A DNA stretch of 16,675 nucleotides, from contig JACXTQ010000250.1 of the NCBI GenBank assembly GCA_016919605.1, forward strand, positions 1 through 16,675. Direction: 5' to 3'. This document shows, piece after piece, positions 6,375 through 13,189 of the stretch (its first letter is position 1; each line of letters starts with the position of its first letter). The stretch comes from Methylovulum sp. (GTDB lineage: Bacteria; Pseudomonadota; Gammaproteobacteria; Methylococcales; Methylomonadaceae). The notes under the pieces were generated by a model. That model searched no databases. It saw only the letters and a program-made list of their open reading frames with translations, and was not told the origin of the DNA. A program made the position numbers and the translations under genes.

Positions 6375-6531
6375 ACTCGTAAGATGTATACCGTAGCGCA
6401 TTAGCGATAGAGGTTGTGAAAGTATTAATAATTATTCATTTTGATGTCAGTATATTGCGTAAACTCTAAAAATAGAATACTTTCACACTCTCGATAGCGT
6501 ATGCACTTTTACGGAATGCGTCTTACCGTGT
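6366..6531. repeat. 166-bp imperfect inverted-repeat element between convergent genes
   Basis: The ends ACACGGTAA (6366-6374) and TTACCGTGT (6523-6531) are exact inverted repeats. Further in, TGTGAAAGTATT (6415-6426) and its reverse complement (6476-6487) pair exactly, with weaker similarity between. Each end carries a TAA that acts as the stop codon of the gene running into it. It may be a MITE-like insertion or a structured convergent intergenic unit; no target duplication was found. Confidence 0.55.
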
Positions 6532-7095
6532 TTGTTTTTTTACAATGCCTGGCACCATTACATCGCAGCCCAAGGGTTCTAAATGGGGAGAACCTATTAT
6601 AGGAACATAATCGACAGTTTTTATTAGATTTGGAAATGATTTTAGATTAATTAATCCATCTGCTTTAAACCCAGTAACTCGTGTAGAAGTTTCAGGTTGG
6701 TTTAATTCCGGTATGTAATTAAATCTAATTTTGGCTGGAAATTGATGGTGTGTCCCTTGAAATATCGTTACTTCTAGCATACCTTCAGACATGGCGCTGA
6801 TTTCTAAGAATCCAGACAATGTTGATGAATTAGTTATTCTTGGCGTGAAACCCTTCTCCGAATTGCCAAGCGGTTCGCATTCTAAGGATATTTGCGTGAG
6901 TTCGCACCAATCCATTGCACAATTAAGCCTGAAAATATGAACGCCTTTATTAGCATCGATATTATCAATTAACCGTCGTGTAGCCACTTCAAAACTGACT
7001 TTCGGTGGCACAAATTTATTTGTTTTTGGTAAGCCATGGATTGAAAAAGCAGCTAACCCGATTAAAAGTGTAAGGTATAGTTTTAACTTATTCAT
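6523..7095 (-). CDS. Small secreted protein of unknown function
   Basis: The protein has 190 residues from the ATG at 7095. The N-terminus MNKLKLYLTLLIGLAAFSIHG is a clear Sec signal peptide (Lys-containing n-region, hydrophobic core about 7-17), with likely cleavage near residue 21. The mature part has Cys59, Cys64 and Cys73 clustered (NCAMDWCELTQISLEC) and one late Cys177, which suggests disulfides in the periplasm. I recognise no domain. No strong Shine-Dalgarno is seen. The coding sequence is AT-rich, as expected for an accessory gene. Its last residues, QTR-stop, come from the end of the inverted-repeat element at 6366-6531, so the original C-terminus may have been altered. It converges with the broken gene at 5896-6374. 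Confidence 0.7.
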   Translation of the reverse strand: MNKLKLYLTLLIGLAAFSIHGLPKTNKFVPPKVSFEVATRRLIDNIDANKGVHIFRLNCAMDWCELTQISLECEPLGNSEKGFTPRITNSSTLSGFLEISAMSEGMLEVTIFQGTHHQFPAKIRFNYIPELNQPETSTRVTGFKADGLINLKSFPNLIKTVDYVPIIGSPHLEPLGCDVMVPGIVKKQTR

Positions 7096-7339
7096 AGGGA
7101 TGCATATTTTAAGGATATTTTTTAAGGCTCTATATGGGCTTCATGGACAATGTACGGCGAACCAATATAATTTGCTGTGATCGTAAAATACCCATCATTC
7201 CGACAGACCTACGGGGCATAAAGGGATTGCCTGAGCCATAGGGCAGGCTATTTCTGCCCGACACTTCACAGCCGCTATAAGGAAAGCTTAGTGGGTTATG
7301 TGGGTGTTTCCGGCGCTGGCTATTTCAACCTGTTGCGCC
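7096..7339. other. Intergenic stretch without a recognised gene
   Basis: Nothing convincing is encoded here. It must hold the promoter of the secreted-protein gene; TATAGA on the minus strand near 7120 is a possible but weak -10. A GGGCAG/CTGCCC hairpin lies at 7241-7259. The 26-base segment at 7310-7335 recurs at 9323-9348 with 24 identities. The Sel1 pseudogene stop codon is at 7340-7342. Confidence 0.5.
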
Positions 7340-7433
7340 TTACGCGTTATAAGATTTAATAAACAACCATTTTTCTAATTCTTTATCGTCTTTGTTAAGA
7401 CCGTTACGTCCTTCAGAATAAGAGCTAATTAGA

Positions 7434-7441
7434 AAATCTAG
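7434..7441. repeat. Target-site duplication, left copy (AAATCTAG)
   Basis: This is the same 8 bases as at 8965-8972. They abut the outer tips of the IS66 terminal repeats. Eight bp is the duplication length characteristic of the IS66 family. Confidence 0.93.
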
Positions 7442-8964
7442 GTAACTACTCAGCCCGCCCTTGAAAAAGAGTAAGAGATCAAGCAAAGTATTGGCATGGA
7501 AAAGCAGCCCGATTTATCAACCCTGACCGAGCAAGAAAAAGACACGCTGATTATCACCCTGTTGGGTGTGATCGATGCCCTGCGCCTGCAAGTCGAACAA
7601 TTGAGGGGGGAGCTTGAACATGTCAAAGCCCAGTTGGGCAAAAACAGCCAGAACAGCAGCAAGCCACCCTCCAGCGACGGCCTGTCCAAGCCCGCCCCGA
7701 AAAGCCTGAGAAAAGCTAGCGGGCAAAAATCCGGTGGTCAAAAGGGGCATAAAGGGCACTTTTTGGAAGCCATTGCCGAACCCGATGCGGTTGAACACCA
7801 TCCGGTCATGCAGTGCGCGGCCTGCGCCAACGGCTTGGGCGGGGTAGCCGCCGAAAGCTACGAGGAGCGGCAGGTGTTCGATATCCCCGTGCCGCGCCTT
7901 GAAGTGACGGCCCACCGTGCCGAACAGAAACGTTGCCCGTGCGGGCATCTGACGACGGCGGCCTTTCCGCCCGAAGCGTCCGCGTCCGTGCAGTATGGGC
8001 CGCGCATCAAGGCCGTTGCGGTGTATCTCAACCAATACCAGCTAGTCCCTTACGCACGGGTTGAAGAAATGCTGGAATCGCTCTACGACACCCGCCTGTG
8101 CGAAGGCAGCCTGTTCAACTTTAACCAACAGGCGTATGAAAACCTTGAGGACACCGAAAACCGGATCAAGGCCGCCCTCCTGCAACAGGAAGTCCTCCAT
8201 GCCGACGAAAGCGGCATCCGGGTTGAGGGCAAGCTACACTGGGTGCATACCCTGGGCAGCTCCGGGCTGACTCATTACCAGCACCACCCCAAACGTGGCC
8301 AAACCGCTATGGAGGATATCGGCCTCCTGCCCAAATACACGGGCATCGTCGTGCATGACCACCTGAAAGCCTACCTGTGCTACACGGGCTTCCTGCACGG
8401 CCTGTGTAATGCCCATCACCTGCGGGAGCTGGCTTTCCTGCTGGAGCGCGGACGGCTGGAATGGGCGGGCGAGATGATACGCCTGCTGGCGGTCATGAAA
8501 AAATGCGTCGACCGTGCCAAACGGCGGCGGCAAACCTCGCTCAGCCCCCAGCTCCATTTGCTGCTGTCGCAACGCTACGATGCGGTGGTGGAAGGCGGCC
8601 TCAAACAGGATGCTCTCCTTAACCCGCCCGAACCTGCCGCCGTCCCGAAAAAACGCGGACGGACGAAGCAGAGCAAGGCCAAAAACCTGCTTGACCGCCT
8701 CAAGGCCTTCAAAACCGAAACCCTGCGGTTTATGGACGACTTCCGTGTGCCTTTTGACAACAACCCTGCCGAACGCGACATCAGGATGGTCAAGCTCAAG
8801 CAAAAAATATCCGGCACCTTCCGCTCCCAAAACGGCGCAAGCCTGTTTTTCCGAATCAGGAGCTATATGTCTTCCGCCAAAAAACAAGGCTATAACGTAT
8901 TCCACGCTTTAGCCTTATGCCTTCAAGGCTGCCCTTTGAATTTAGTGGGGGACTGAGTAGTTAC
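7442..8964 (+). mobile_element. Complete IS66-family insertion sequence (1523 bp)
   Basis: Both ends start GTAACTACTCAG (7442-7453, and reverse complement at 8953-8964). The match extends with two mismatches to about 18 bp. The flanks carry an 8-bp duplication, AAATCTAG. One transposase gene fills the element, with no accessory tnpA or tnpB, like the compact single-gene ISBst12-type branch of IS66. The transposase stop codon lies inside the right terminal repeat. Intact ends, an intact transposase and a perfect target duplication point to a fairly recent, possibly still active copy. It landed in a Sel1-repeat gene on the opposite strand. Confidence 0.94.
7496..8956 (+). CDS. IS66-family transposase
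   Basis: This 486-residue DDE transposase appears intact. An N-terminal coiled coil (about 12-50) leads into a Ser/Pro-rich segment and the GQKGHKGH block typical of IS66 TnpC. A zinc-binding region follows, with Cys107-x2-Cys110 and Cys147-x-Cys149. The acidic triad is visible: Asp237 (LHADESGIRV), Asp288 (VVHDHLKAY) and Glu426 (FDNNPAERDIRMVK). The C-terminal KISGTFRSQNGA...IRSYMSSAKKQG stretch is also family-typical. The ATG at 7496 lies 54 bases inside the left IS end. The Shine-Dalgarno is weak and no strong promoter is visible, as is common for transposases. The coding GC is higher than in the AT-rich flanking genes, which fits separate arrival. Confidence 0.95.
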   Translation: MEKQPDLSTLTEQEKDTLIITLLGVIDALRLQVEQLRGELEHVKAQLGKNSQNSSKPPSSDGLSKPAPKSLRKASGQKSGGQKGHKGHFLEAIAEPDAVEHHPVMQCAACANGLGGVAAESYEERQVFDIPVPRLEVTAHRAEQKRCPCGHLTTAAFPPEASASVQYGPRIKAVAVYLNQYQLVPYARVEEMLESLYDTRLCEGSLFNFNQQAYENLEDTENRIKAALLQQEVLHADESGIRVEGKLHWVHTLGSSGLTHYQHHPKRGQTAMEDIGLLPKYTGIVVHDHLKAYLCYTGFLHGLCNAHHLRELAFLLERGRLEWAGEMIRLLAVMKKCVDRAKRRRQTSLSPQLHLLLSQRYDAVVEGGLKQDALLNPPEPAAVPKKRGRTKQSKAKNLLDRLKAFKTETLRFMDDFRVPFDNNPAERDIRMVKLKQKISGTFRSQNGASLFFRIRSYMSSAKKQGYNVFHALALCLQGCPLNLVGD

Positions 8965-8972
8965 AAATCTAG
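8965..8972. repeat. Target-site duplication, right copy (AAATCTAG)
   Basis: This is an exact copy of 7434-7441, directly abutting the right terminal repeat of the IS66 element. Confidence 0.93.
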
Positions 8973-9173
8973 TGCATATTCGTATCCTTGGATAGCTGAA
9001 ATTTGTATATAAAAAATGCCTTCATCAAAATTTTTTTCAGTGCCTATGCCATTTAGCCGATCAATTCCATACGCCCACTAGGATGGAGCATACCCTTGGT
9101 CAGCAGATTTTTTATACAAAATAATAGCTTCCGTGTATTTTTGGTTTTCATATAAAAAACAAGCATAGTCATA

Positions 9174-9414
9174 TCAGGCGACAAAATAAACTCCCAATTA
9201 GCGGCATAGAGGAACCTGATTTCCTTTAGGATCAATGCATTTACATGATGAATATTGGAAGTTCCCTGTAGAGACGTTGCACTGCAACGTCTATCCACCT
9301 TGGGCGACACGGTACATCTTGTCCGGCCCTGACTATTTCAACCTGTTGAAATGTTGGGAAAAAACAACCTGCCCGACCTACGCCGCAAGAACGCTTCCCT
9401 AAATCCTAGGCAAC
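9174..9414. other. Gap between the Sel1 remnant and the rpsT terminator
   Basis: No intact gene is seen. The left part may hold more of the decayed Sel1 gene. The middle has the palindrome at 9272-9292. The right has the 26-base repeat 9323-9348, partner of 7310-7335, overlapping an ATTTCAAC/GTTGAAAT palindrome (9335-9352). Confidence 0.5.
9272..9292. repeat. Perfect 10-bp palindrome
   Basis: AGACGTTGCA and TGCAACGTCT flank a single C. The motif resembles GTAGAGACGTTGCA-type dispersed repeats seen in many bacteria. It lies in the non-coding gap between the Sel1 remnant and rpsT. Confidence 0.7.
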
Positions 9415-9452
9415 AAAAAAGGCCGGATTTTTTACAAATCCGGCCTTTTTTT
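9415..9452 (-). terminator. Rho-independent terminator of rpsT
   Basis: GGCCGGATTT (9421-9430) and AAATCCGGCC (9436-9445) form a perfect 10-bp stem with a 5-base loop. It is flanked by six A's on the left and seven T's on the right. On the minus strand the stem is followed by a U-run just after rpsT. The symmetry means it could also stop transcription arriving from the left. Confidence 0.93.
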
Positions 9453-9463
9453 ATCGGCAACTT

Positions 9464-9736
9464 TTAGTCAGCAAGAACCAGGGCTTTTACTCTTGAATTC
9501 AGTCTGCTTTTGCTGCGGGCGGCTTTATTTTTATGGATAATGCCTTTGTTGACTGCGGAATCAATGATAGGCACAGCCGTTTTATAAGCTGCTTGCGCTT
9601 GTTCTTTATCGCCCGCTCTTACTGCGGCAAGAACCTTTTTGATAAAGGTGCGTAAGTTGCTGCGTTGTCCTGCGTTGCGAATACGGCTTTTTTCCGCTTG
9701 TTTCGCGCGCTTTTTAGCTTGTGCTGTATTAGCCAT
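9464..9736 (-). CDS. rpsT: 30S ribosomal protein S20
   Basis: S20 is a primary 16S rRNA-binding protein of the small ribosomal subunit. From the ATG at 9736 it has 90 residues (E. coli 87). I preferred this over the upstream ATG at 9754 because MANTAQAKKRAKQAEKSRIR is the universal S20 start and the extra six residues are foreign to it. It is very rich in Lys, Arg and Ala. The later VDSAVNKGIIHKNKAARSKS-like block (here IDSAVNKGIIHKNKAARSKS) is the conserved S20 motif. The gene is monocistronic between its own promoter (9775-9803) and terminator (9415-9452). It is divergent from murJ, a frequent gammaproteobacterial arrangement. Confidence 0.98.
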   Translation of the reverse strand: MANTAQAKKRAKQAEKSRIRNAGQRSNLRTFIKKVLAAVRAGDKEQAQAAYKTAVPIIDSAVNKGIIHKNKAARSKSRLNSRVKALVLAD

Positions 9737-9774
9737 GGTGTCTCGGTTTTTCAAGTTAAGTAAAATAGCCGTGT

Positions 9775-9803
9775 ATTATCTTTTTAAATGTTATTATTGT
9801 CAA
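9775..9803 (-). promoter_or_regulatory. Strong sigma70 promoter of rpsT
   Basis: On the minus strand a consensus TTGACA -35 (9803-9798) is followed after exactly 17 bases by GATAAT (9780-9775), 5 of 6 to the -10 consensus. Transcription would start near 9768, about 31 bases before the rpsT ATG. The promoter lies within the 95-bp region shared with murJ. Confidence 0.85.
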
Positions 9804-9820
9804 ACTTTTTAGCGAGTTAC

Positions 9821-9834
9821 GGAGCCGTAGATTG
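9821..9834 (+). promoter_or_regulatory. Ribosome binding site that fixes the murJ TTG start
   Basis: GGAG at 9821-9824 lies 7 bases before a TTG at 9832-9834, the ideal distance. The translation from this TTG gives the expected MurJ N-terminus. Confidence 0.8.
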
Positions 9835-11391
9835 AGCAAGCAACTTATTAAATCAACTGCGGTGGTCAGTGGCTTGACATTGATGTCGCGCTTGCTGGGT
9901 TTTGTCCGCGATATGCTGATTGCGCGGCTGTTTGGCGTGGATTTGGCGACCGATGCGTTTTTTGTCGCCTTTAAGATACCCAATTTTTTGCGCCGTTTGT
10001 TTACCGAAGGCGCGTTTGCCCATGCTTTTATTCCGGTGCTGGCCGACTATCAGGCGCAAAATGATCCGGCGGCGGTCAGGCAATTTATCGGCAAAGCCGC
10101 TGGGATGTGGGCTTTTATGCTGTTGGTGCTGACGTTAATCGGGGTCGTGGCGGCCCCGCTGTTGATTTTGGTGCTGGCACCGGGTTTTGACTGGCAAGGC
10201 CCGCAGCACGAGTTGGCGGTGCTGATGTTGCAGATCACGTTTCCTTACTTGCTGTTTATCGCCTTGGTGGCGTTGGCGGGGGGAATTTTAAATGCCTACC
10301 ATCAGTTTGTGATTCCGGCGCTGACCCCTGCCTTGCTTAATGTCAGCATGATCGCCGCCGCCATTTGGCTGGCCCCGTATCTGGATGAGCCGGTCATGGC
10401 CTTGGCTTGGGGGGTGTTGATCGCAGGGATAGCACAATTGGTGCTGCAAATCCCCGCCCTGCTGCGCTTGGGGCTGTTGCCGCGCTTACGGCTGGATTTT
10501 CAAGATACGGGCGTTAAGCGGCTTTTTAAGCGTATTGTGCCGGCGATTTTTAGCGTTTCGGTCACGCAAATCAATTTATTGCTGGATACCTTGATCGCCT
10601 CGTTCCTGACCGTGGGCAGCGTCTCTTGGCTGTATTATTCCGATAGGCTGGTAGAGTTCCCGCAGGGTTTGTTAGGTTTGGCCTTGGGTACGGTGATTTT
10701 GCCACAATTGGCTAAGCATCATGCCCAGGCCGACCCGCAGGCCTTTTCCAACGCCTTGGACTGGGGCTTGCGGCTGGTGCTGTTGACCGGTATTCCGGCG
10801 ACCATCGGGCTGATTTTGCTGTCCGAGCCGATGTTGGTGACGATGTTCCAATATGAGGAGTTTACCCATGCCGATGTGCTGTTGGCAGGGCAAAGCCTTA
10901 AGGCTTACGCGCTGGGTTTGCTGGGTTTTTTGATGATTAAGGTGCTGGTGCCAGGCTTTACCGCCCGCCAAGATTTAACTACGCCCTTGCGTTATGGCGG
11001 TTATGCGATGGTGATTAGCTTGGCGGGCAATGTATTGGCGATACCCTTAGCCCATGCCGGACTGGGCTTAGCCACGTCGCTGGGGGAGATTATCAACGCC
11101 CTGCTGTTACTGTATAAGTTACGCCAAGAGCGCGTTTATCAAGCGGCGGCGGGATGGTGGCCGTTTTTGGTGCGGATAGGCTTGGCAAGCGCAGCGATGG
11201 CCGCCAGCTTATACTATGGCGTGGACGCTGATGATTGGCAACAGTGGCGCACGGCGGCACGAATAGTCAATTTGCTTAAGTTTATCTTGCTGGGGATGGG
11301 CGTTTATGGTGCAGTTTTGCTAATGACTGGCTTAAGACTACGGCATTTAAGCGTTGCCCATGATAAGATAAATAATTTTTTACCATCGTAA
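9832..11391 (+). CDS. murJ: Lipid II flippase MurJ
   Basis: MurJ moves lipid-linked peptidoglycan precursor across the inner membrane. The protein has 519 residues (E. coli 511) with about 14 predicted hydrophobic segments, as in the MOP/MviN family. The N-terminus SKQLIKSTAVVSGLTLMSRL, then GFVRDMLIARLFG and DAFFVAFKIPNFLRRLFTEGAFAHAFIPV, is diagnostic and contains the conserved Arg residues lining the transport cavity. The start is TTG with a well-placed GGAG. The gene is divergent from rpsT and followed by ribF after about 97 bases, matching the mviN-ribF-ileS-lspA order of many proteobacteria. No terminator lies between murJ and ribF, so cotranscription is likely. Confidence 0.97.
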   Translation: MSKQLIKSTAVVSGLTLMSRLLGFVRDMLIARLFGVDLATDAFFVAFKIPNFLRRLFTEGAFAHAFIPVLADYQAQNDPAAVRQFIGKAAGMWAFMLLVLTLIGVVAAPLLILVLAPGFDWQGPQHELAVLMLQITFPYLLFIALVALAGGILNAYHQFVIPALTPALLNVSMIAAAIWLAPYLDEPVMALAWGVLIAGIAQLVLQIPALLRLGLLPRLRLDFQDTGVKRLFKRIVPAIFSVSVTQINLLLDTLIASFLTVGSVSWLYYSDRLVEFPQGLLGLALGTVILPQLAKHHAQADPQAFSNALDWGLRLVLLTGIPATIGLILLSEPMLVTMFQYEEFTHADVLLAGQSLKAYALGLLGFLMIKVLVPGFTARQDLTTPLRYGGYAMVISLAGNVLAIPLAHAGLGLATSLGEIINALLLLYKLRQERVYQAAAGWWPFLVRIGLASAAMAASLYYGVDADDWQQWRTAARIVNLLKFILLGMGVYGAVLLMTGLRLRHLSVAHDKINNFLPS

Positions 11392-11488
11392 CGTACATCT
11401 TCCCCTGTGGCTAAAACGGCCTAAGTCTGGCGGGTGTTACCCAACGGTGATATTCACCCTGCCACTGCCGCAGGGTGTGGATTGGAAC

Positions 11489-12442
11489 ATGCAATTAATT
11501 AGAGGCTTGGCGCATTTAAAACCGTTCGTGGACGGCTGTGTGCTAACGATAGGCAATTTTGACGGTCTACACTTAGGCCATCGGGCGGTGATAAAAAAAC
11601 TGGTGGCTCGCGGTGAGGCACTGGGCTTGCCTGTGGTCATCATGATTTTTGAGCCGCAACCGTTGGAATATTTTTTAAAGGACAACGAACCCTCGCGTCT
11701 GAGCGCCTTGCGCGATAAGGTCATCCAGTTCAGCGGCTTGCCCGTTGACTATTTGCTGATAGCGCGTTTTAACCGCCAGTTTGCCAATGTCGATGCCGAG
11801 CAGTTTATTGATGAGATTTTGCTAAAAAAACTCAACATTAAACATCTGGTGATCGGTGATGATTTCCATTTTGGCAAAGCGCGGGGCGGCAATTTTGCCT
11901 TGCTGAAAGCCAAAGGCCGCAGCCACGGCTTTAGCGTTGAGGATACCGGCTCGTATGTAATCGAAGATTACCGCGTCAGCAGCACCCTGATTCGGGATGC
12001 GCTGGCGGCGGGGGATTTGGCTCAGGCGGAGCGTTTGTTAGGGCACAGCTATTCGATTTGCGGGCGGGTCGCGCACGGTGACAAACGGGGCCGCACCCTA
12101 GGCTATCCGACCGCCAACATTAGGCTGTTCCGCAAAAATACGCCCGTCAACGGCGTGTTTGCCGTGACCATGACCGGCATAGGCGACAAGGAAGTCTTAG
12201 GCATCGCCAATGTCGGCACCCGACCCACGGTTGACGGCAGCTCTAAAGTGCTACTGGAAACACATTTGTTTGACTTTAACCACGAAATTTATGGCCGCTA
12301 TGTGGAAGTGCATTTTAAGCATAAAATCAGGGATGAAATGCGCTTTGCCTCGGTGGAACAGTTAAAAGCCCAGATTGTTTTGGATGTCACCGAGGCTAAG
12401 GCTTGGTTGTCACAGAATCACGGTTTGCCATTATTACCATAA
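11489..12442 (+). CDS. ribF: Bifunctional riboflavin kinase / FAD synthetase
   Basis: RibF phosphorylates riboflavin to FMN and adenylates FMN to FAD. From the ATG at 11489 it has 317 residues (E. coli 313). The upstream GTG at 11447 would add 14 residues not found in the family, and MQLIRGLAHL matches the usual start. The N-terminal adenylyltransferase domain (about 1-185) carries GNFDGLHLGH at 22-31 and RVSSTLIR at 162-169. The C-terminal kinase domain (about 186-305) has GRVAHGDKRGRTLGYPTANI at 192-211 and the later GIANVGTRPTV block. It lies between murJ and the hicBA pair in what would otherwise be a continuous murJ-ribF-ileS-lspA run. Confidence 0.97.
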   Translation: MQLIRGLAHLKPFVDGCVLTIGNFDGLHLGHRAVIKKLVARGEALGLPVVIMIFEPQPLEYFLKDNEPSRLSALRDKVIQFSGLPVDYLLIARFNRQFANVDAEQFIDEILLKKLNIKHLVIGDDFHFGKARGGNFALLKAKGRSHGFSVEDTGSYVIEDYRVSSTLIRDALAAGDLAQAERLLGHSYSICGRVAHGDKRGRTLGYPTANIRLFRKNTPVNGVFAVTMTGIGDKEVLGIANVGTRPTVDGSSKVLLETHLFDFNHEIYGRYVEVHFKHKIRDEMRFASVEQLKAQIVLDVTEAKAWLSQNHGLPLLP

Positions 12443-12601
12443 GCGCTATGGACGGCAAAAGCGGGCGGGATAGGGACACCGATAAGCCTTATCAAGGCCA
12501 CGGTAACTATGTCGAAGACCGCCAACAATGGCAACAACAGTATTTGGTCGACGCCATCTTATTGGAAATGAAAGTAGCTTATCAAATTGCCCAGTAATTT
12601 T

Positions 12602-12826
12602 ATGCACTATAAACACCTGACCGCGATTATTCACAAAGAAGATGATATGTATGTGTCTTTATGTCCCGAATTGGATATTGCCAGCCAAGGGGAAAACATA
12701 GAAGCGGCTAAGGATAATCTGAAAGAGGCGGTGGAATTGTTTTTTGAATGCGCTTCGGCGGAAGAGATTGAGCAACGCTATTACGGCGAAACCTATATTT
12801 CTTCAATGGAGATTGCTTTTGGGTAA
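12602..12826 (+). CDS. hicB: HicB-family antitoxin
   Basis: From the ATG at 12602 the protein has 74 residues. The start MHYKHLTAIIHKEDDMYVSL, then CPELDIASQGENIEAAKDNL and KEAVELFFE, is the short HicB partial RNase H-like fold seen in type II HicAB systems. HicB binds and neutralises HicA. A TTG 15 bases upstream could extend it but adds nothing family-like, and no clear Shine-Dalgarno supports either start. Its final codons overlap the hicA start, so the two are translationally coupled. A separate DNA-binding domain, present in longer HicB proteins, is missing, so autoregulation may need another element. Gene order is antitoxin first, the reverse of the E. coli hicA-hicB order. Confidence 0.85.
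   Translation: MHYKHLTAIIHKEDDMYVSLCPELDIASQGENIEAAKDNLKEAVELFFECASAEEIEQRYYGETYISSMEIAFG
12808..12821 (+). promoter_or_regulatory. Ribosome binding site for hicA inside hicB
   Basis: GGAG at 12808-12811 lies 7 bases before a TTG at 12819-12821. The TTG overlaps the last hicB codons in another frame; the hicB stop is 12824-12826. This supports the TTG as the hicA start. Confidence 0.7.
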
Positions 12827-13040
12827 ATTGCGCGTTTTATCAGGTAAAGAAGTTTGTCTGATTTTAATGGCGCATGGTTTTGAGCAAGTCAGACAAAAAG
12901 GTAGTCACCTGATTATGCAAAAACAGCTCGATTCAATGACGATTACCGTACCTGTTCCGCAACATAAAGAAATTAAGTCCGGAACGCTGGCTTCTATCAT
13001 TAGGCAAGCACAGATATCCAGAGTTGTTTTTGAAAGTTAA
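12819..13040 (+). CDS. hicA: HicA-family toxin (mRNA interferase)
   Basis: HicA cleaves mRNA and is held in check by HicB. From the TTG at 12819 the protein has 73 residues, MGKLRVLSGKEVCLILMAHG then FEQVRQKGSHLIMQK. This has the dsRBD-like HicA layout with the catalytic His30 in the G-S-H motif. The later TVPVPQHKEIKSGTLASIIRQA segment is also typical. An upstream ATG at 12744 would add 25 residues lying wholly inside hicB, so I reject it. The TTG is preceded by a well-spaced GGAG and overlaps the hicB stop by 8 bases, a coupled arrangement that would keep toxin output low. All key residues seem present, so the toxin is probably functional. Confidence 0.85.
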   Translation: MGKLRVLSGKEVCLILMAHGFEQVRQKGSHLIMQKQLDSMTITVPVPQHKEIKSGTLASIIRQAQISRVVFES

Positions 13041-13113
13041 ATCGGTTATACGCCTGCTACCGTTAAGAAAGTAGCCACAGGCAATATTGCTGATTTGTTC
13101 AGAACCTTAGACC

Positions 13114-13161
13114 ATGAAAGTATTATTGATTGATATTGGCACTCATGACGACGTGTATTAA
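13114..13161 (+). pseudogene. Possible C-terminal remnant of a RelE/ParE-family toxin
   Basis: Fifteen codons, MKVLLIDIGTHDDVY-stop, match the last beta strand and tail of RelE/ParE-fold toxins (V-x-V-L-x-I-G-H-x-x-V-Y pattern). The rest of the toxin is absent; the upstream frame closes at once with a TAG. It lies between hicA and ileS, so this gap may once have held a second toxin. Such a short match could be chance. Confidence 0.3.
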
Positions 13162-13189
13162 AAAATTTTAAAGATAAGAGTTTATAAAA

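Larger units (their letters stand above)
7340..9173 (-). pseudogene. Sel1-repeat protein, C-terminal part, decayed and split by the IS66 insertion
   Basis: The minus-strand frame from 9173 down to 8965 continues, after removal of the IS and one 8-bp duplication, from 7441 to a TAA at 7342-7340 in the same frame. It reads Sel1-like: LYENQKYTEAIILYKKSADQ, GYAPS, then WAYGIDRLNGIGTEKNFDEG, then SAIQGYEYALDFLISSYSEG and KELEKWLFIKSYNA at the end. Sel1 repeats are TPR-like helix pairs used in protein binding. An amber TAG at 9080-9078 stands where a Gln (CAG) is expected. Upstream of 9173 the frame is closed by TGA, but another frame (FLYAANWEFILSPD, to about 9220) may continue the gene, implying a frameshift. 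The gene was therefore damaged in at least two ways besides the IS. Confidence 0.72.

Noticed and set aside
8234..8905. 223-residue minus-strand open frame inside the IS66 transposase
   Set aside because: It lies fully antisense to an intact transposase with a visible DDE triad and has no recognisable domain.
9053..9310. 85-residue minus-strand open frame
   Set aside because: Its start region overlaps the palindrome 9272-9292 and it ends inside the Sel1 remnant in a different frame from the Sel1-like reading. Only its middle looks coding, best explained as frameshifted Sel1 debris.
11447..11488. GTG-initiated extension of RibF
   Set aside because: It adds 14 residues unlike the family; MQLIRGL at 11489 is the usual start.
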